In this document: piece after piece, positions 1 to 5,797 of the stretch
Layout: each line of letters starts with the position of its first letter
How positions within the stretch are numbered: position 1 is the stretch's first letter
Assembly: GCA_018240935.1 (NCBI GenBank)
Contig: JAFEEV010000357.1
Span: forward strand, 1 to 5,830
From: Pseudomonadota bacterium
Lineage (GTDB): Bacteria > Pseudomonadota > Gammaproteobacteria > Burkholderiales > Nitrosomonadaceae
Direction of reading: 5' to 3'
DNA length: 5,830 bases
Made by a program: the position numbers and the translations under genes
Notes under the pieces: model-generated
Told to the model about the DNA's origin: nothing
The model's input: the letters and a program-made list of their open reading frames with translations, nothing else
Database searches by the model: none

Positions 1-789
1 TCCTTCATTGTGGAGAGTGCGGTTAAGTTCAAAAATGTTTTCCATGCCGCCGAGCACCAGCCGTTTCAGATGCAGTTACGCCGCGATACGCAGATACAGT
101 TCCATATCGAGCGCGTTATGGTGCGTCACAAAAGGCCGGGCGGTCGCGCCGCCGGGAATCGGATGCATCATCGGGGTTTCGACTTCCAGATAACCGTGCG
201 CCACGAAAAATTCGCGCATCGCCTGAATAATTTTCGAGCGTGTCGTGAATACCTTGCGCGCTTCTTCGTTGGTGATCAAGTCCAGGTAACGCTGACGGTA
301 TTTTTGTTCCTGATCGGACAAACCGTGAAATTTTTCCGGCAGCGGGCGCAGCGATTTGGTCAGTAACTGCAAATCCGTGACACGGATCGACAGCTCATTG
401 GTTTTGGTTTTGAACAACGTACCCTGCGCGCCGAAAATATCGCCCAAGTCATGGTGCTTGAATGCCGCATGCACGGCTGCGCCGGTGAGATCATCCGATA
501 TGTACAACTGAATCCGGCCGCTCATGTCCTGGATCGTGGCGAAACTGGCCTTGCCCATGACGCGCTTGAGCATCATCCGCCCCGCCACGTTGACCGCAAC
601 CGGCGTTTCTTCCAGCTGTTCCTTGGTTAAATCATCGTATTGCCGGTGCAAATCCGCCGCTAAATGCTCGCGCCGGAAGGTATTCGGAAAGGCATTGCCC
701 GCTTGGCGCAATTCGGCCAGTTTGGCACGGCGCTCGGCAATAATCTGGTTTTCATCTTGAGGAGTGGCTGATGGATTTTCCTGAGTCAT
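1..789 (-). pseudogene. lysS: Lysyl-tRNA synthetase (class II), 5' part, interrupted by an in-frame stop
   Basis: LysRS charges tRNA-Lys with lysine in the cytoplasm. Residues 1-237 read as a normal bacterial LysS N-terminus: a basic leader, the OB-fold anticodon-binding domain (about 60-160, with VAGRMMLKRVMGKASF and GRIQLYISDD), the RPLPEKFHGL and YRQRYLDL blocks, then motif 1 (EVETPMMHPIPGGATARPF). At codon 237-238 the family motif RIAPE reads RIAA-stop: TAA lies at 76-78 on the minus strand. The same frame stays open for 25 more codons to the window edge and is clearly LysS (LHLKRLVLGGMENIFELNR). The motif 2 block NRNFRNEG reads NRTLHNEG, so the ATP-binding arginine is His. The full protein is about 500 residues, and the remainder lies outside the window. 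ATG at 787-789 is the family's normal start; no strong Shine-Dalgarno precedes it. Either this is a decayed copy, or the damage, all within the last 85 bp at the window edge, is sequence error. LysS identity is very secure; pseudogene status is moderate. Confidence 0.8.
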
Positions 790-844
790 GTTCTGGTTTA
801 CGAAAGTGAGTAATCGATTTAATCGGTTGGTTTATCTGCTTGGA

Positions 845-859
845 GGCGTATTATACGCC
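845..859 (-). promoter_or_regulatory. Candidate -10 box of lysS inside a perfect palindrome
   Basis: The minus strand carries a consensus TATAAT (855-850), about 61 bp upstream of the lysS ATG. It lies at the centre of a perfect 7-bp inverted repeat, GGCGTAT-T-ATACGCC. No good -35 hexamer is visible at 16-18 bp spacing, so the promoter call is tentative. The symmetry could mark an operator covering the -10. Confidence 0.4.
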
Positions 860-938
860 GCACACAAGGATTTCGTGGCGGGGTGTGCTGATTTCTGAAT
901 TTCAAGCCGCGTTGCGGGATTGATTGCAGCGATGAACG

Positions 939-2144
939 TTATTGCGCCACTTCAACCCGGTTGCGGCCTTTGTGTTTGGCTTGATAAAGCGCGTCGTCGG
1001 CGCGCTGCAACAGTAAATTTTCATCCAGCTCGGCTTCGTTCGCGGCGATGGCCACACCCAGGCTGATCGTTACCGGAACTGATGTCTGGCTGGCGGTAAT
1101 GGCTTCAGCGGCAATCGCGGCGCGGAATCTTTCCGCGGCTTTGATCGCGCCTTCCTGGTTATACGGCGAGATAATCGCCAGAAACTCTTCGCCGCCGTAG
1201 CGCCCGATATATTCATGGGAGCGCGCCGATTGCGTCAAGCGGCAGGCGATTTCGCACAGCACGGCGTCGCCGATGAGGTGGCCGCAGGTATCGTTGATGG
1301 TTTTGAAGTGATCGATATCGATCATGATTATGGCGATGCCGAATCCGCCGCGCTTGGCGCGCAAAATCTGTTTGTGCAGGATATCGAAAATGGCGGGGCG
1401 GTTGAGCAAACCGGTTAGCGCATCGTGCGTGACGCGCTGTTCCAGCGATTTTTTCTGCGCGATGAGCAGTTTGTTGAGCTTGATGCCTTTATAAAGCTGT
1501 GTTTTCTCGATAATGACGGCCAGCTGGCTGGCGATTTGCAGCGATAAATCCTTATGCAGATTTTGGTACGAATTCTTTGTGCGGCAGGAAAAGAAAATAA
1601 AGCCGGCCGGCTTGCCGGCGGCGATCAACGGGCAAATGAGGCAGGAGCGGATGCCTTCCTTGGCAATGGCTTGTGCCAGCCTGGAGCTGGCATGTTTTCG
1701 CAAATGCACGCTCAGATCGTCGATGACCTGCATTTGGTTGAGGTCGATGAGCGAGTGCAAACTACGGTCGGATACCGGGATCGACAGGCCGGTGACTAAT
1801 TCCAGCTTGTCATAGCTGGCGCGCGACCAGTGCAGTTTCAGCTTGCTGCCGTCATTTTCCAGTAAAGCCAGGCTGATGCGGTCGTAAGGCAAATGTTCCT
1901 GGAAGGATTCGTAAATGTGATTCAGCACATCGATCAACTGCAAATTGAGGTTGCACTCAACCATGATCTGGTACAAAGACTGGTTTCTTTCGGCTTGTTT
2001 TTGCAGGTACGAGGACAATGCTTTGAGCGACTGGCCCAGATGGCCGATGTCGTCATCGCCGACCGGGATATCCGGTGCGAAATCGCCGCGCGCCATCGCT
2101 TCAGCCGCTTTACGCAAAGCCAGGATCCGGTCGTTTTTTTTCAT
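939..2144 (-). CDS. HAMP-GAF-GGDEF diguanylate cyclase
   Basis: Predicted to make cyclic di-GMP from two GTP. Numbering from the first possible start (TTG at 2160-2162, 407 aa): a HAMP-like linker at about 14-55 (AAEAMARGDF, GDDDIGHLGQSLKAL), a GAF-type sensor domain at about 72-222, a short coiled connector (225-243), and a GGDEF domain at 246-402. The GGDEF domain keeps DALTGLLNR, metal-binding Asp282 in IDIDHFKTIND, the active-site GGEEF (323-327) and the ADDALYQAKHKGRN tail, so it should be catalytic. The inhibitory I-site, normally RxxD, reads RSHE (314-317). No membrane segment is present, which is odd for a HAMP protein. I chose ATG at 2144, which has a weak GGA about 9 nt upstream; the TTG six codons earlier has no Shine-Dalgarno. 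The frame stays open without an ATG to about 2250, so the N-terminus may be eroded. The ligand of the GAF domain cannot be told. Its stop lies 149 bp before lysS on the same strand. Confidence 0.9.
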   Translation of the reverse strand: MKKNDRILALRKAAEAMARGDFAPDIPVGDDDIGHLGQSLKALSSYLQKQAERNQSLYQIMVECNLNLQLIDVLNHIYESFQEHLPYDRISLALLENDGSKLKLHWSRASYDKLELVTGLSIPVSDRSLHSLIDLNQMQVIDDLSVHLRKHASSRLAQAIAKEGIRSCLICPLIAAGKPAGFIFFSCRTKNSYQNLHKDLSLQIASQLAVIIEKTQLYKGIKLNKLLIAQKKSLEQRVTHDALTGLLNRPAIFDILHKQILRAKRGGFGIAIIMIDIDHFKTINDTCGHLIGDAVLCEIACRLTQSARSHEYIGRYGGEEFLAIISPYNQEGAIKAAERFRAAIAAEAITASQTSVPVTISLGVAIAANEAELDENLLLQRADDALYQAKHKGRNRVEVAQ

Positions 2145-2340
2145 TTTTTTAATCCAACCCAAATAGTTGACGCGCTTTAGATCAAACCATTCCGATATCC
2201 GTTTTATATCGTTTGCTACATGCCAAAGGCTTGGAGTTTTCCAATGTAATTAACTCTATCGGAATAAATATAACGTATTCGGCAAACGAATAGTTGGATA
2301 TTATCAATGAAAATATTTTTCCGGAAATTGCCGGTAATGC

Positions 2341-2371
2341 AGGCGATGGAGCGCCTAGTCAGTGCTAAAAT
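2341..2371 (+). promoter_or_regulatory. Candidate promoter of the PTS operon
   Basis: An extended -10 type sequence TGCTAAAAT (-10 hexamer TAAAAT at 2366-2371) lies about 45 bp before the EIIA start. No good -35 is visible. A small inverted repeat, AGGCG-ATGGAG-CGCCT (2341-2356), sits just upstream where a -35 or activator site would be. The remaining divergent spacer (2163-2340) is AT-rich and I see no clear gene in it. Confidence 0.3.
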
Positions 2372-2416
2372 CCCCGGACAAATATCGATAAAACCTGAAT
2401 ACAAAGTGATCGCAAC

Positions 2417-2821
2417 ATGATTGGAATTTTACTTCTCACGCACGAAGACTTGGGCGAGCATCTGATCCGCTGTGCCAGCCATGTCGTCGGCATGAAACCG
2501 CCGCAGTTGATGGCATTGGGTGTCTTTGTCCAGGACGATCCCGATGCCGTGCTGGTCAAGGCGCGCGATATGGTTCAGCAATTGGACAGCGGCGACGGCG
2601 TGCTGGTATTGAGCGATATGTTCGGCGCGACGCCGTGCAATATCGCCTGCCGCCTGGCGCAGCCGGGCAAGGTCGAATGTCTGGCGGGTGCCAATTTGCC
2701 GATGCTGGTGCGGGTGCTGACCTATCGTAACGAACCGCTTGCAGCCGTGATCGAAAAAGGATTGAGCGGCGGCCAGCGCGGGGTGGTGCAAATCAACGCG
2801 GAGTCTTCCCATGCAAATTAA
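2417..2821 (+). CDS. PTS EIIA component, mannose family
   Basis: A stand-alone 134-aa EIIA of the mannose (EIIA-Man/fructose IIA) fold, a cytoplasmic phospho-acceptor. The phosphorylated histidine is His9 in ILLLTHEDLG. The other family signatures are LSDMFGATPCN (66-75, with Asp67, which pairs with the active His in this family) and GANLPMLVR (91-99). Length matches a single IIA domain with no fused IIB. It is the first gene of a translationally coupled trio, and its last 11 bp overlap the HPr start. Since no IIB or IIC follows, phosphate reaching this protein from HPr probably serves a regulatory role rather than sugar transport, as inferred for similar incomplete PTS clusters in betaproteobacteria. 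No strong Shine-Dalgarno precedes the ATG (weak AGTGA). Domain assignment is firm; physiological target is unknown. Confidence 0.92.
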   Translation: MIGILLLTHEDLGEHLIRCASHVVGMKPPQLMALGVFVQDDPDAVLVKARDMVQQLDSGDGVLVLSDMFGATPCNIACRLAQPGKVECLAGANLPMLVRVLTYRNEPLAAVIEKGLSGGQRGVVQINAESSHAN

Positions 2822-3080
2822 AGAAGTCGAAATTGTCAACAAACTGGGGCTGCACGCGCGCGCATCGGCCAAGCTGACCAAGCTGGCCAGTCAATTTAAG
2901 TGCGAAGTCTGGGCGACGCGCAATAACCGCCGCGTGAATGCGAAAAGCATCATGGGCGTGATGACGCTGGCGGCCAACAAAGGTTCGCGCATCCAACTCG
3001 AAACCAACGGCGATGACGAGATCGACGCAATGGCGGCGCTGGTGGCGCTGGTCGAAGATTATTTTGGCGAGGGCGAATGA
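2811..3080 (+). CDS. ptsH: Phosphocarrier protein HPr
   Basis: An 89-aa HPr, the small cytoplasmic phosphocarrier that accepts phosphate from enzyme I at His15 and passes it to EIIA domains. The active-site block NKLGLHARAS places His at exactly position 15. Ser46 is present in AKSIMGVMTLAA (44-55), the site used by HPr kinase/phosphorylase where that enzyme exists, so regulatory phosphorylation is possible; no hprK is in the window. Length and fold blocks are standard. The ATG is supported by GGAG at 2800-2803, 7 nt upstream, lying inside the EIIA gene. It overlaps EIIA by 11 bp and enzyme I by 4 bp (ATGA), which fits one operon with coupled translation. Confidence 0.95.
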   Translation: MQIKEVEIVNKLGLHARASAKLTKLASQFKCEVWATRNNRRVNAKSIMGVMTLAANKGSRIQLETNGDDEIDAMAALVALVEDYFGEGE

Positions 3081-4810
3081 GCTTTATTCTGCAAGGCATC
3101 GGGGTATCGGAAGGCATCGCCATCGGCCATGCCCATCTGGCCGCTCCGGCCGCATTGGAGGTGATGCATTACCTGATTCCCAAGCATCAGGTGGACAAGG
3201 AAATTGCCCGGCTCGACAGCGCTTTTGCCGTCGTGCGCAAAGAGTTCGAGGCGTTGCAGAGATCCGTCGCCGACGGGCATGCGCGCGCGGAGTTCAGCGC
3301 ATTCCTGGATTTGCATTTGATGATTCTGGACGATCCGACGCTGTCCGAAGCGACCCGCAGCATGATTGCGCAGACGTTGTGCAACGCCGAATGGGCGCTG
3401 ACGCAGCAAATGCAGGTGTTGCTGGCGCAGTTCGAGGAAATCGAGGATGCCTATTTGCGCGAACGCAAGGCCGATGTTATCCAAGTGGTTGAACGCGTGC
3501 TCAAGGCGATGCTGGGGCATCCCGGTTATTTGCCGGTGGCATCGCGGCTGACCGGAGACAGCATTCTGGTGGCGCATGACTTGAGTCCCGCCGACGTGAT
3601 GCAATATAAGCAGCATCAATTCACCGCGTTCCTGACTGACCTGGGCAGCCAGACGTCGCATACCGCGATTGTGGCGCGCAGCCTCAACATTCCTTCGATC
3701 GTGGCGTTGCATCACGCGCATCAACTGATTATCGAGAATGACTACCTGATCGTCGACGGCACGCAAGGCATCATCATCGTCAATCCGGACAAATACGTTC
3801 TCGACGAGTACCGCCTGCGGCAAAGCCAGCTCGAACTGGAAAAGAAGAAGCTGCAACGCATCAAAAGCATTGCGGCGATGACGCTGGACGGCACGCTGGT
3901 CGATTTGCACGCCAACATCGAATTGCCGGAAGACATCGTGCAAGTGAAAGAAAACGGCGCGACCGGCATCGGCCTGTTCCGCAGCGAGTTCCTGTTTCTG
4001 AACCGCGACGACTTGCCGGGCGAGGACGAGCAATTCGAAGCGTACCGCACGGTTGCCGTCAAAATGCACAAACAGCCGGTGACTATCCGCACGTTCGACC
4101 TGGGCGCGGACAAAAATCTGAAAGGCAGCGAGCAAGTGGCGGCGAATCCCGCATTGGGGTTGCGCGCGATTCGTCTGAGCCTGGCGGAACCGAAAATGTT
4201 TCACACGCAGTTGCGCGCGATTTTACGCGCTTCCAAGCACGGCGACGTGCGCATTCTGGTGCCGATGCTGTCCAATGCGGCGGAAATCGATCAGACGCTG
4301 GTGCATATCGAATACGCCAAACAGACCTTGCGCGACGACAAAATCGATTTCAACGAGCATATCAAGGTCGGCGGCATGATCGAAATTCCGGCGGCGGCGC
4401 TGAGTCTGGACATGTTCATGCGCAAACTGGATTTTTTGTCGATCGGCACCAACGATCTGATTCAATACACCCTGGCGGTCGACCGTATCGACGATACTGT
4501 GGCGCATCTGTACGATCCGCTTCATCCGGCGATTCTGTGGCTGGTTTCGCACATCATTCAGAGCGCCAACCGCGCCAAAGTGCCGGTATCGATCTGCGGG
4601 GAAATGGCGGGCGAAAAACAATTCACCCGGCTGCTGCTGGGCTTCGGCTTGCAGCAGTTTTCCATGTACCCGGCGCAATTGCTGACAGTGAAAAACCAGA
4701 TACTGAAAAGCCATCTGCCCGACATCGTTCCGCTGACGCAGAAAATTCTTAAAGCCGATCATCCGGAGAAACTGGCAGCTTTGTTGGCTAAACTGAATGA
4801 AGGGGTTTAA
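3077..4810 (+). CDS. ptsI: PTS enzyme I (phosphoenolpyruvate-protein phosphotransferase)
   Basis: Enzyme I takes phosphate from PEP and gives it to HPr; it is a cytoplasmic dimer. At 577 aa it has the usual length. Visible parts: N-terminal domain starting LQGIGVSEGIAIG; active His195 in GSQTSHTAIVARSLNIPSIV (often GG-TSHTA, here GSQTSHTA); a helical linker (about 240-265); then the PEP-binding TIM barrel with Arg302 (GIGLFRSEFLFLNR), Arg338 (TIRTFDLGADK, usually GGDK), the MIEIP motif with Glu437, IGTNDLIQYTLAVDR (Asn459, Asp460) and catalytic Cys507 in ICGEMAGE. All key residues are present, so it should be active. The start overlaps the HPr stop (ATGA), with GAGGG (3069-3073) only 3 nt before the ATG. 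It closes the EIIA-HPr-EI operon. Its TAA overlaps the ATG of a short downstream ORF (TAATG). Confidence 0.97.
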   Translation: MSFILQGIGVSEGIAIGHAHLAAPAALEVMHYLIPKHQVDKEIARLDSAFAVVRKEFEALQRSVADGHARAEFSAFLDLHLMILDDPTLSEATRSMIAQTLCNAEWALTQQMQVLLAQFEEIEDAYLRERKADVIQVVERVLKAMLGHPGYLPVASRLTGDSILVAHDLSPADVMQYKQHQFTAFLTDLGSQTSHTAIVARSLNIPSIVALHHAHQLIIENDYLIVDGTQGIIIVNPDKYVLDEYRLRQSQLELEKKKLQRIKSIAAMTLDGTLVDLHANIELPEDIVQVKENGATGIGLFRSEFLFLNRDDLPGEDEQFEAYRTVAVKMHKQPVTIRTFDLGADKNLKGSEQVAANPALGLRAIRLSLAEPKMFHTQLRAILRASKHGDVRILVPMLSNAAEIDQTLVHIEYAKQTLRDDKIDFNEHIKVGGMIEIPAAALSLDMFMRKLDFLSIGTNDLIQYTLAVDRIDDTVAHLYDPLHPAILWLVSHIIQSANRAKVPVSICGEMAGEKQFTRLLLGFGLQQFSMYPAQLLTVKNQILKSHLPDIVPLTQKILKADHPEKLAALLAKLNEGV

Positions 4811-4959
4811 TGCTGTGTGCGCAAGCAGACAGTTTTGCCACGTATTCGATGACAACCGCAGAATCGCAAATACAAAAACTCGAAGCCCCCAAGATTCATA
4901 AAAAAGCCTGGTACAGCAAGTTATTCCCCTCCGTTGGAGGGGTGGCAGGCAAAGCCTGA
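4810..4959 (+). pseudogene. Short ORF coupled to ptsI, apparently cut by the palindromic element
   Basis: A 49-codon ORF whose ATG overlaps the ptsI stop (TAATG), an arrangement typical of coupled translation. Its middle, including MTTAESQIQKLEAP (14-27) and KIHKKAWYSKLF (28-39), has the look of a real polar N-terminus. The last ten codons (PSVGGVAGKA, then TGA at 4957-4959) are simply the left arm of the inverted repeat being read through. I do not recognise the family. The simplest reading is that a downstream operon gene was truncated when the palindrome (and perhaps the nuclease gene) arrived. It could also be a spurious ORF, since it is short and a weak terminator-like stem lies inside it. 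No transmembrane segment or signal peptide is visible. Confidence 0.4.
4813..4836 (+). terminator. Weak intrinsic terminator candidate after ptsI
   Basis: CTGTGTG (4813-4819) can pair with CAGACAG (4826-4832), with one G-G mismatch, around a 6-nt loop. TTTT follows at 4833-4836. It begins 2 nt after the ptsI stop codon. The stem is short and mismatched and the T-run is brief, and it lies inside a short ORF, so it may be chance. Confidence 0.25.
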
Positions 4960-5038
4960 CGGGGTGGTTAAATGACACAAAGTTACCTAAAAGCAACCAC
5001 CCCGCCGCTGTGCGACACCCCTCCACCGGAGGGGAATA
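4922..5038. repeat. 117-bp imperfect palindrome made of four hairpins
   Basis: Left arm 4922-4969 and right arm 4995-5038 are imperfect reverse complements around a 25-bp AT-rich centre. The outer 23 bp (starting TATTCCCCTCCG) match with one difference and the inner 10 bp (CGGGGTGGTT) match fully. Each arm also folds on itself. The left arm has CCCCTCC-gtt-GGAGGGG and CAGGC-aaa-GCCTG; the right arm has CGC-tgt-GCG and CCCCTCC-acc-GGAGGGG. The second stem differs in sequence between arms but remains a stem. No T-run follows, so this is not an ordinary terminator. From memory, repeats with CCCCTCC...GGGGTGG cores recur in several bacterial phyla next to DUF559 genes; this needs a search. It lies 18 bp before the nuclease start. 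Confidence 0.85.
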
Positions 5039-5056
5039 GTGGCGCGATGAAGATTT

Positions 5057-5449
5057 GTGATGCGGCACACTAAAGAATATTTTTCTTTGCCCTACAACGC
5101 CCAATTGAAAGAAAGGGCGAAAGCATTGCGCCGTGCAGGCAATTTGCCGGAGGTACTGCTATGGAATCAATTGAAAAAAGGGCAATTCAAAGGCTTGGAT
5201 TTTGATCGGCAGAAAATCATCGGCAACTACATCGTTGATTTTTATTGTGCCGAAAAACAAGCGGTGCTTGAGGTTGATGGTAGCAGTCATGATGACAAAG
5301 CCGAATATGATGCGCAGCGTGATGCATTTCTAAGGGGCTTGGGTTTGTGTGTCATCCACATTTTAGATGTAGATGTGAAACAAAACTTGGCGGGGGTGAT
5401 GGACTTTTTGTCTAGTCATCCTTCCTTTACTGATGAAAGAGGCGCATGA
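5057..5449 (+). CDS. DUF559 endonuclease-like protein (Vsr-related)
   Basis: A 130-aa protein of the DUF559 family, which belongs to the PD-(D/E)xK nuclease fold and is related to the very-short-patch repair endonuclease Vsr; the biological role of the family is not established. The family core is complete: RRAGNLPEVLLWNQLK (25-40, usually R..-T.aE..LW..L), FDRQKIIGNYIVDFYC (49-64) with Asp61, and AVLEVDGSSHD (69-79) with Glu72, Asp74 and His78. A C-terminal helix follows (NLAGVMDFL). Length is normal for the family, so it looks intact. The first two codons are GTG ATG; ATG at 5060 is the likelier start, with only a weak GAAG upstream. It sits directly downstream of the 117-bp palindrome and is less GC-rich than ptsI, consistent with acquisition. 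No methyltransferase partner is intact in the window; the hsdM-like scrap behind it is broken. Confidence 0.85.
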   Translation: MMRHTKEYFSLPYNAQLKERAKALRRAGNLPEVLLWNQLKKGQFKGLDFDRQKIIGNYIVDFYCAEKQAVLEVDGSSHDDKAEYDAQRDAFLRGLGLCVIHILDVDVKQNLAGVMDFLSSHPSFTDERGA

Positions 5450-5454
5450 CGTAG

Positions 5455-5629
5455 CATTTTCTCTACACCAGTGAAGACGGGCAGGTTCAGACGCAACTGC
5501 GCGCCGGGCGGGGTACGGCTAGGCTTGCCCCTTGTGGCGCAATTAACGGCGCTGGAACAGCAAATCAAGGGTGCGACGGAAAAACATAACGAATTTCTTA
5601 AGGAATTGGGGCTGCCGCCATTGCTCTAG
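5455..5629 (+). pseudogene. Frameshifted C-terminal remnant, probably type I methyltransferase HsdM
   Basis: Two adjoining reading frames together read like the end of one protein. The first frame (5455-5517) gives HFLYTSEDGQVQTQLRAGRG. The second (about 5513-5629, +1 relative) gives VRLGLPLVAQLTALEQQI, then KGATEKHNEFLKELGLPPLL and TAG. The hinge GRGT/VRLGL suggests a small indel near 5512-5518. The pattern, a coiled helix followed by HNEFLKELGLPPL at the very end, resembles the C-terminus of HsdM-type N6-adenine methyltransferases as I recall them. That family call is from memory and moderate. There is no start codon, and a TAG (5452-5454) lies immediately upstream in the first frame, so everything N-terminal is missing. 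It begins 5 bp after the DUF559 stop. No catalytic motif (NPPF) is present, so it cannot be functional. Confidence 0.5.
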
Positions 5630-5678
5630 GAGTCTGCCGGACTGAACGATGAATGAGCATTTTGAGCCTGTTTTTAAC

Positions 5679-5735
5679 ACCGCAGCGGCAACACAGATAG
5701 TTTTTCAATAGCCTGCTAGTGTATGCGGTTTTTTT
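5679..5735 (+). terminator. Possible long-loop terminator before metX
   Basis: ACCGCA (5679-5684) and TGCGGT (5724-5729) are perfect inverted repeats, and the second is followed by a T-run (seven Ts, 5729-5735). The roughly 39-nt loop makes this weak as an intrinsic terminator. It would close transcription from the broken hsdM-like side before the metX promoter. Confidence 0.25.
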
Positions 5736-5740
5736 GGCGA

Positions 5741-5746
5741 TATAAT
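5741..5746 (+). promoter_or_regulatory. Probable -10 box of metX
   Basis: A perfect TATAAT, 51 bp upstream of the ATG at 5798. The -35 position (about 5717-5723) reads TAGTGT or AGTGTA, a poor match to TTGACA, so an activator may be needed. The implied 5' leader is about 45 nt, in which I see no riboswitch-like fold and no clear Shine-Dalgarno. Confidence 0.5.
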
Positions 5747-5797
5747 GGCTAGCCTGACATTCGGTCGTTTCTTCGCGATTTTCCTAATCTACTATAC

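Noticed and set aside
10..366. Plus-strand open frame opposite lysS
   Set aside because: Antisense shadow of the well-conserved LysS coding sequence.
2216..2404. Minus-strand 62-codon frame in the divergent spacer
   Set aside because: It has no recognisable start signal or domain and covers the presumed PTS promoter; composition looks like AT-rich spacer.
2429..2881. Minus-strand 150-codon frame opposite EIIA and HPr
   Set aside because: Antisense to two clear PTS genes and with no domain; low plausibility of composition.
3059..4204. Long minus-strand open frame (381 codons) opposite ptsI
   Set aside because: It is rich in Gln, Arg and His with no recognisable domain, and the opposite strand encodes enzyme I with every catalytic motif. 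It is a mirror of the coding bias.
4922..5038. Palindrome as a simple intrinsic terminator of ptsI
   Set aside because: It has no T-run after the stems, lies more than 110 bp past the stop, and has a four-hairpin layout much larger than a terminator needs.
4922..5038. Palindrome as a CRISPR array or insertion-sequence end pair
   Set aside because: There are only two arms, inverted not direct, with no spacers, no transposase gene and no target-site duplication that I can see.
4223..5104. Minus-strand open frame of 293 codons opposite the ptsI end and the palindrome
   Set aside because: It is composed of antisense ptsI and translated repeat (runs such as SPPVEGC and LPPLQRRG). No family resemblance.
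5750..5797. S-adenosylmethionine riboswitch in the metX leader
   Set aside because: The leader is only about 45 nt and shows no conserved SAM-riboswitch helices or core bases that I can recognise.
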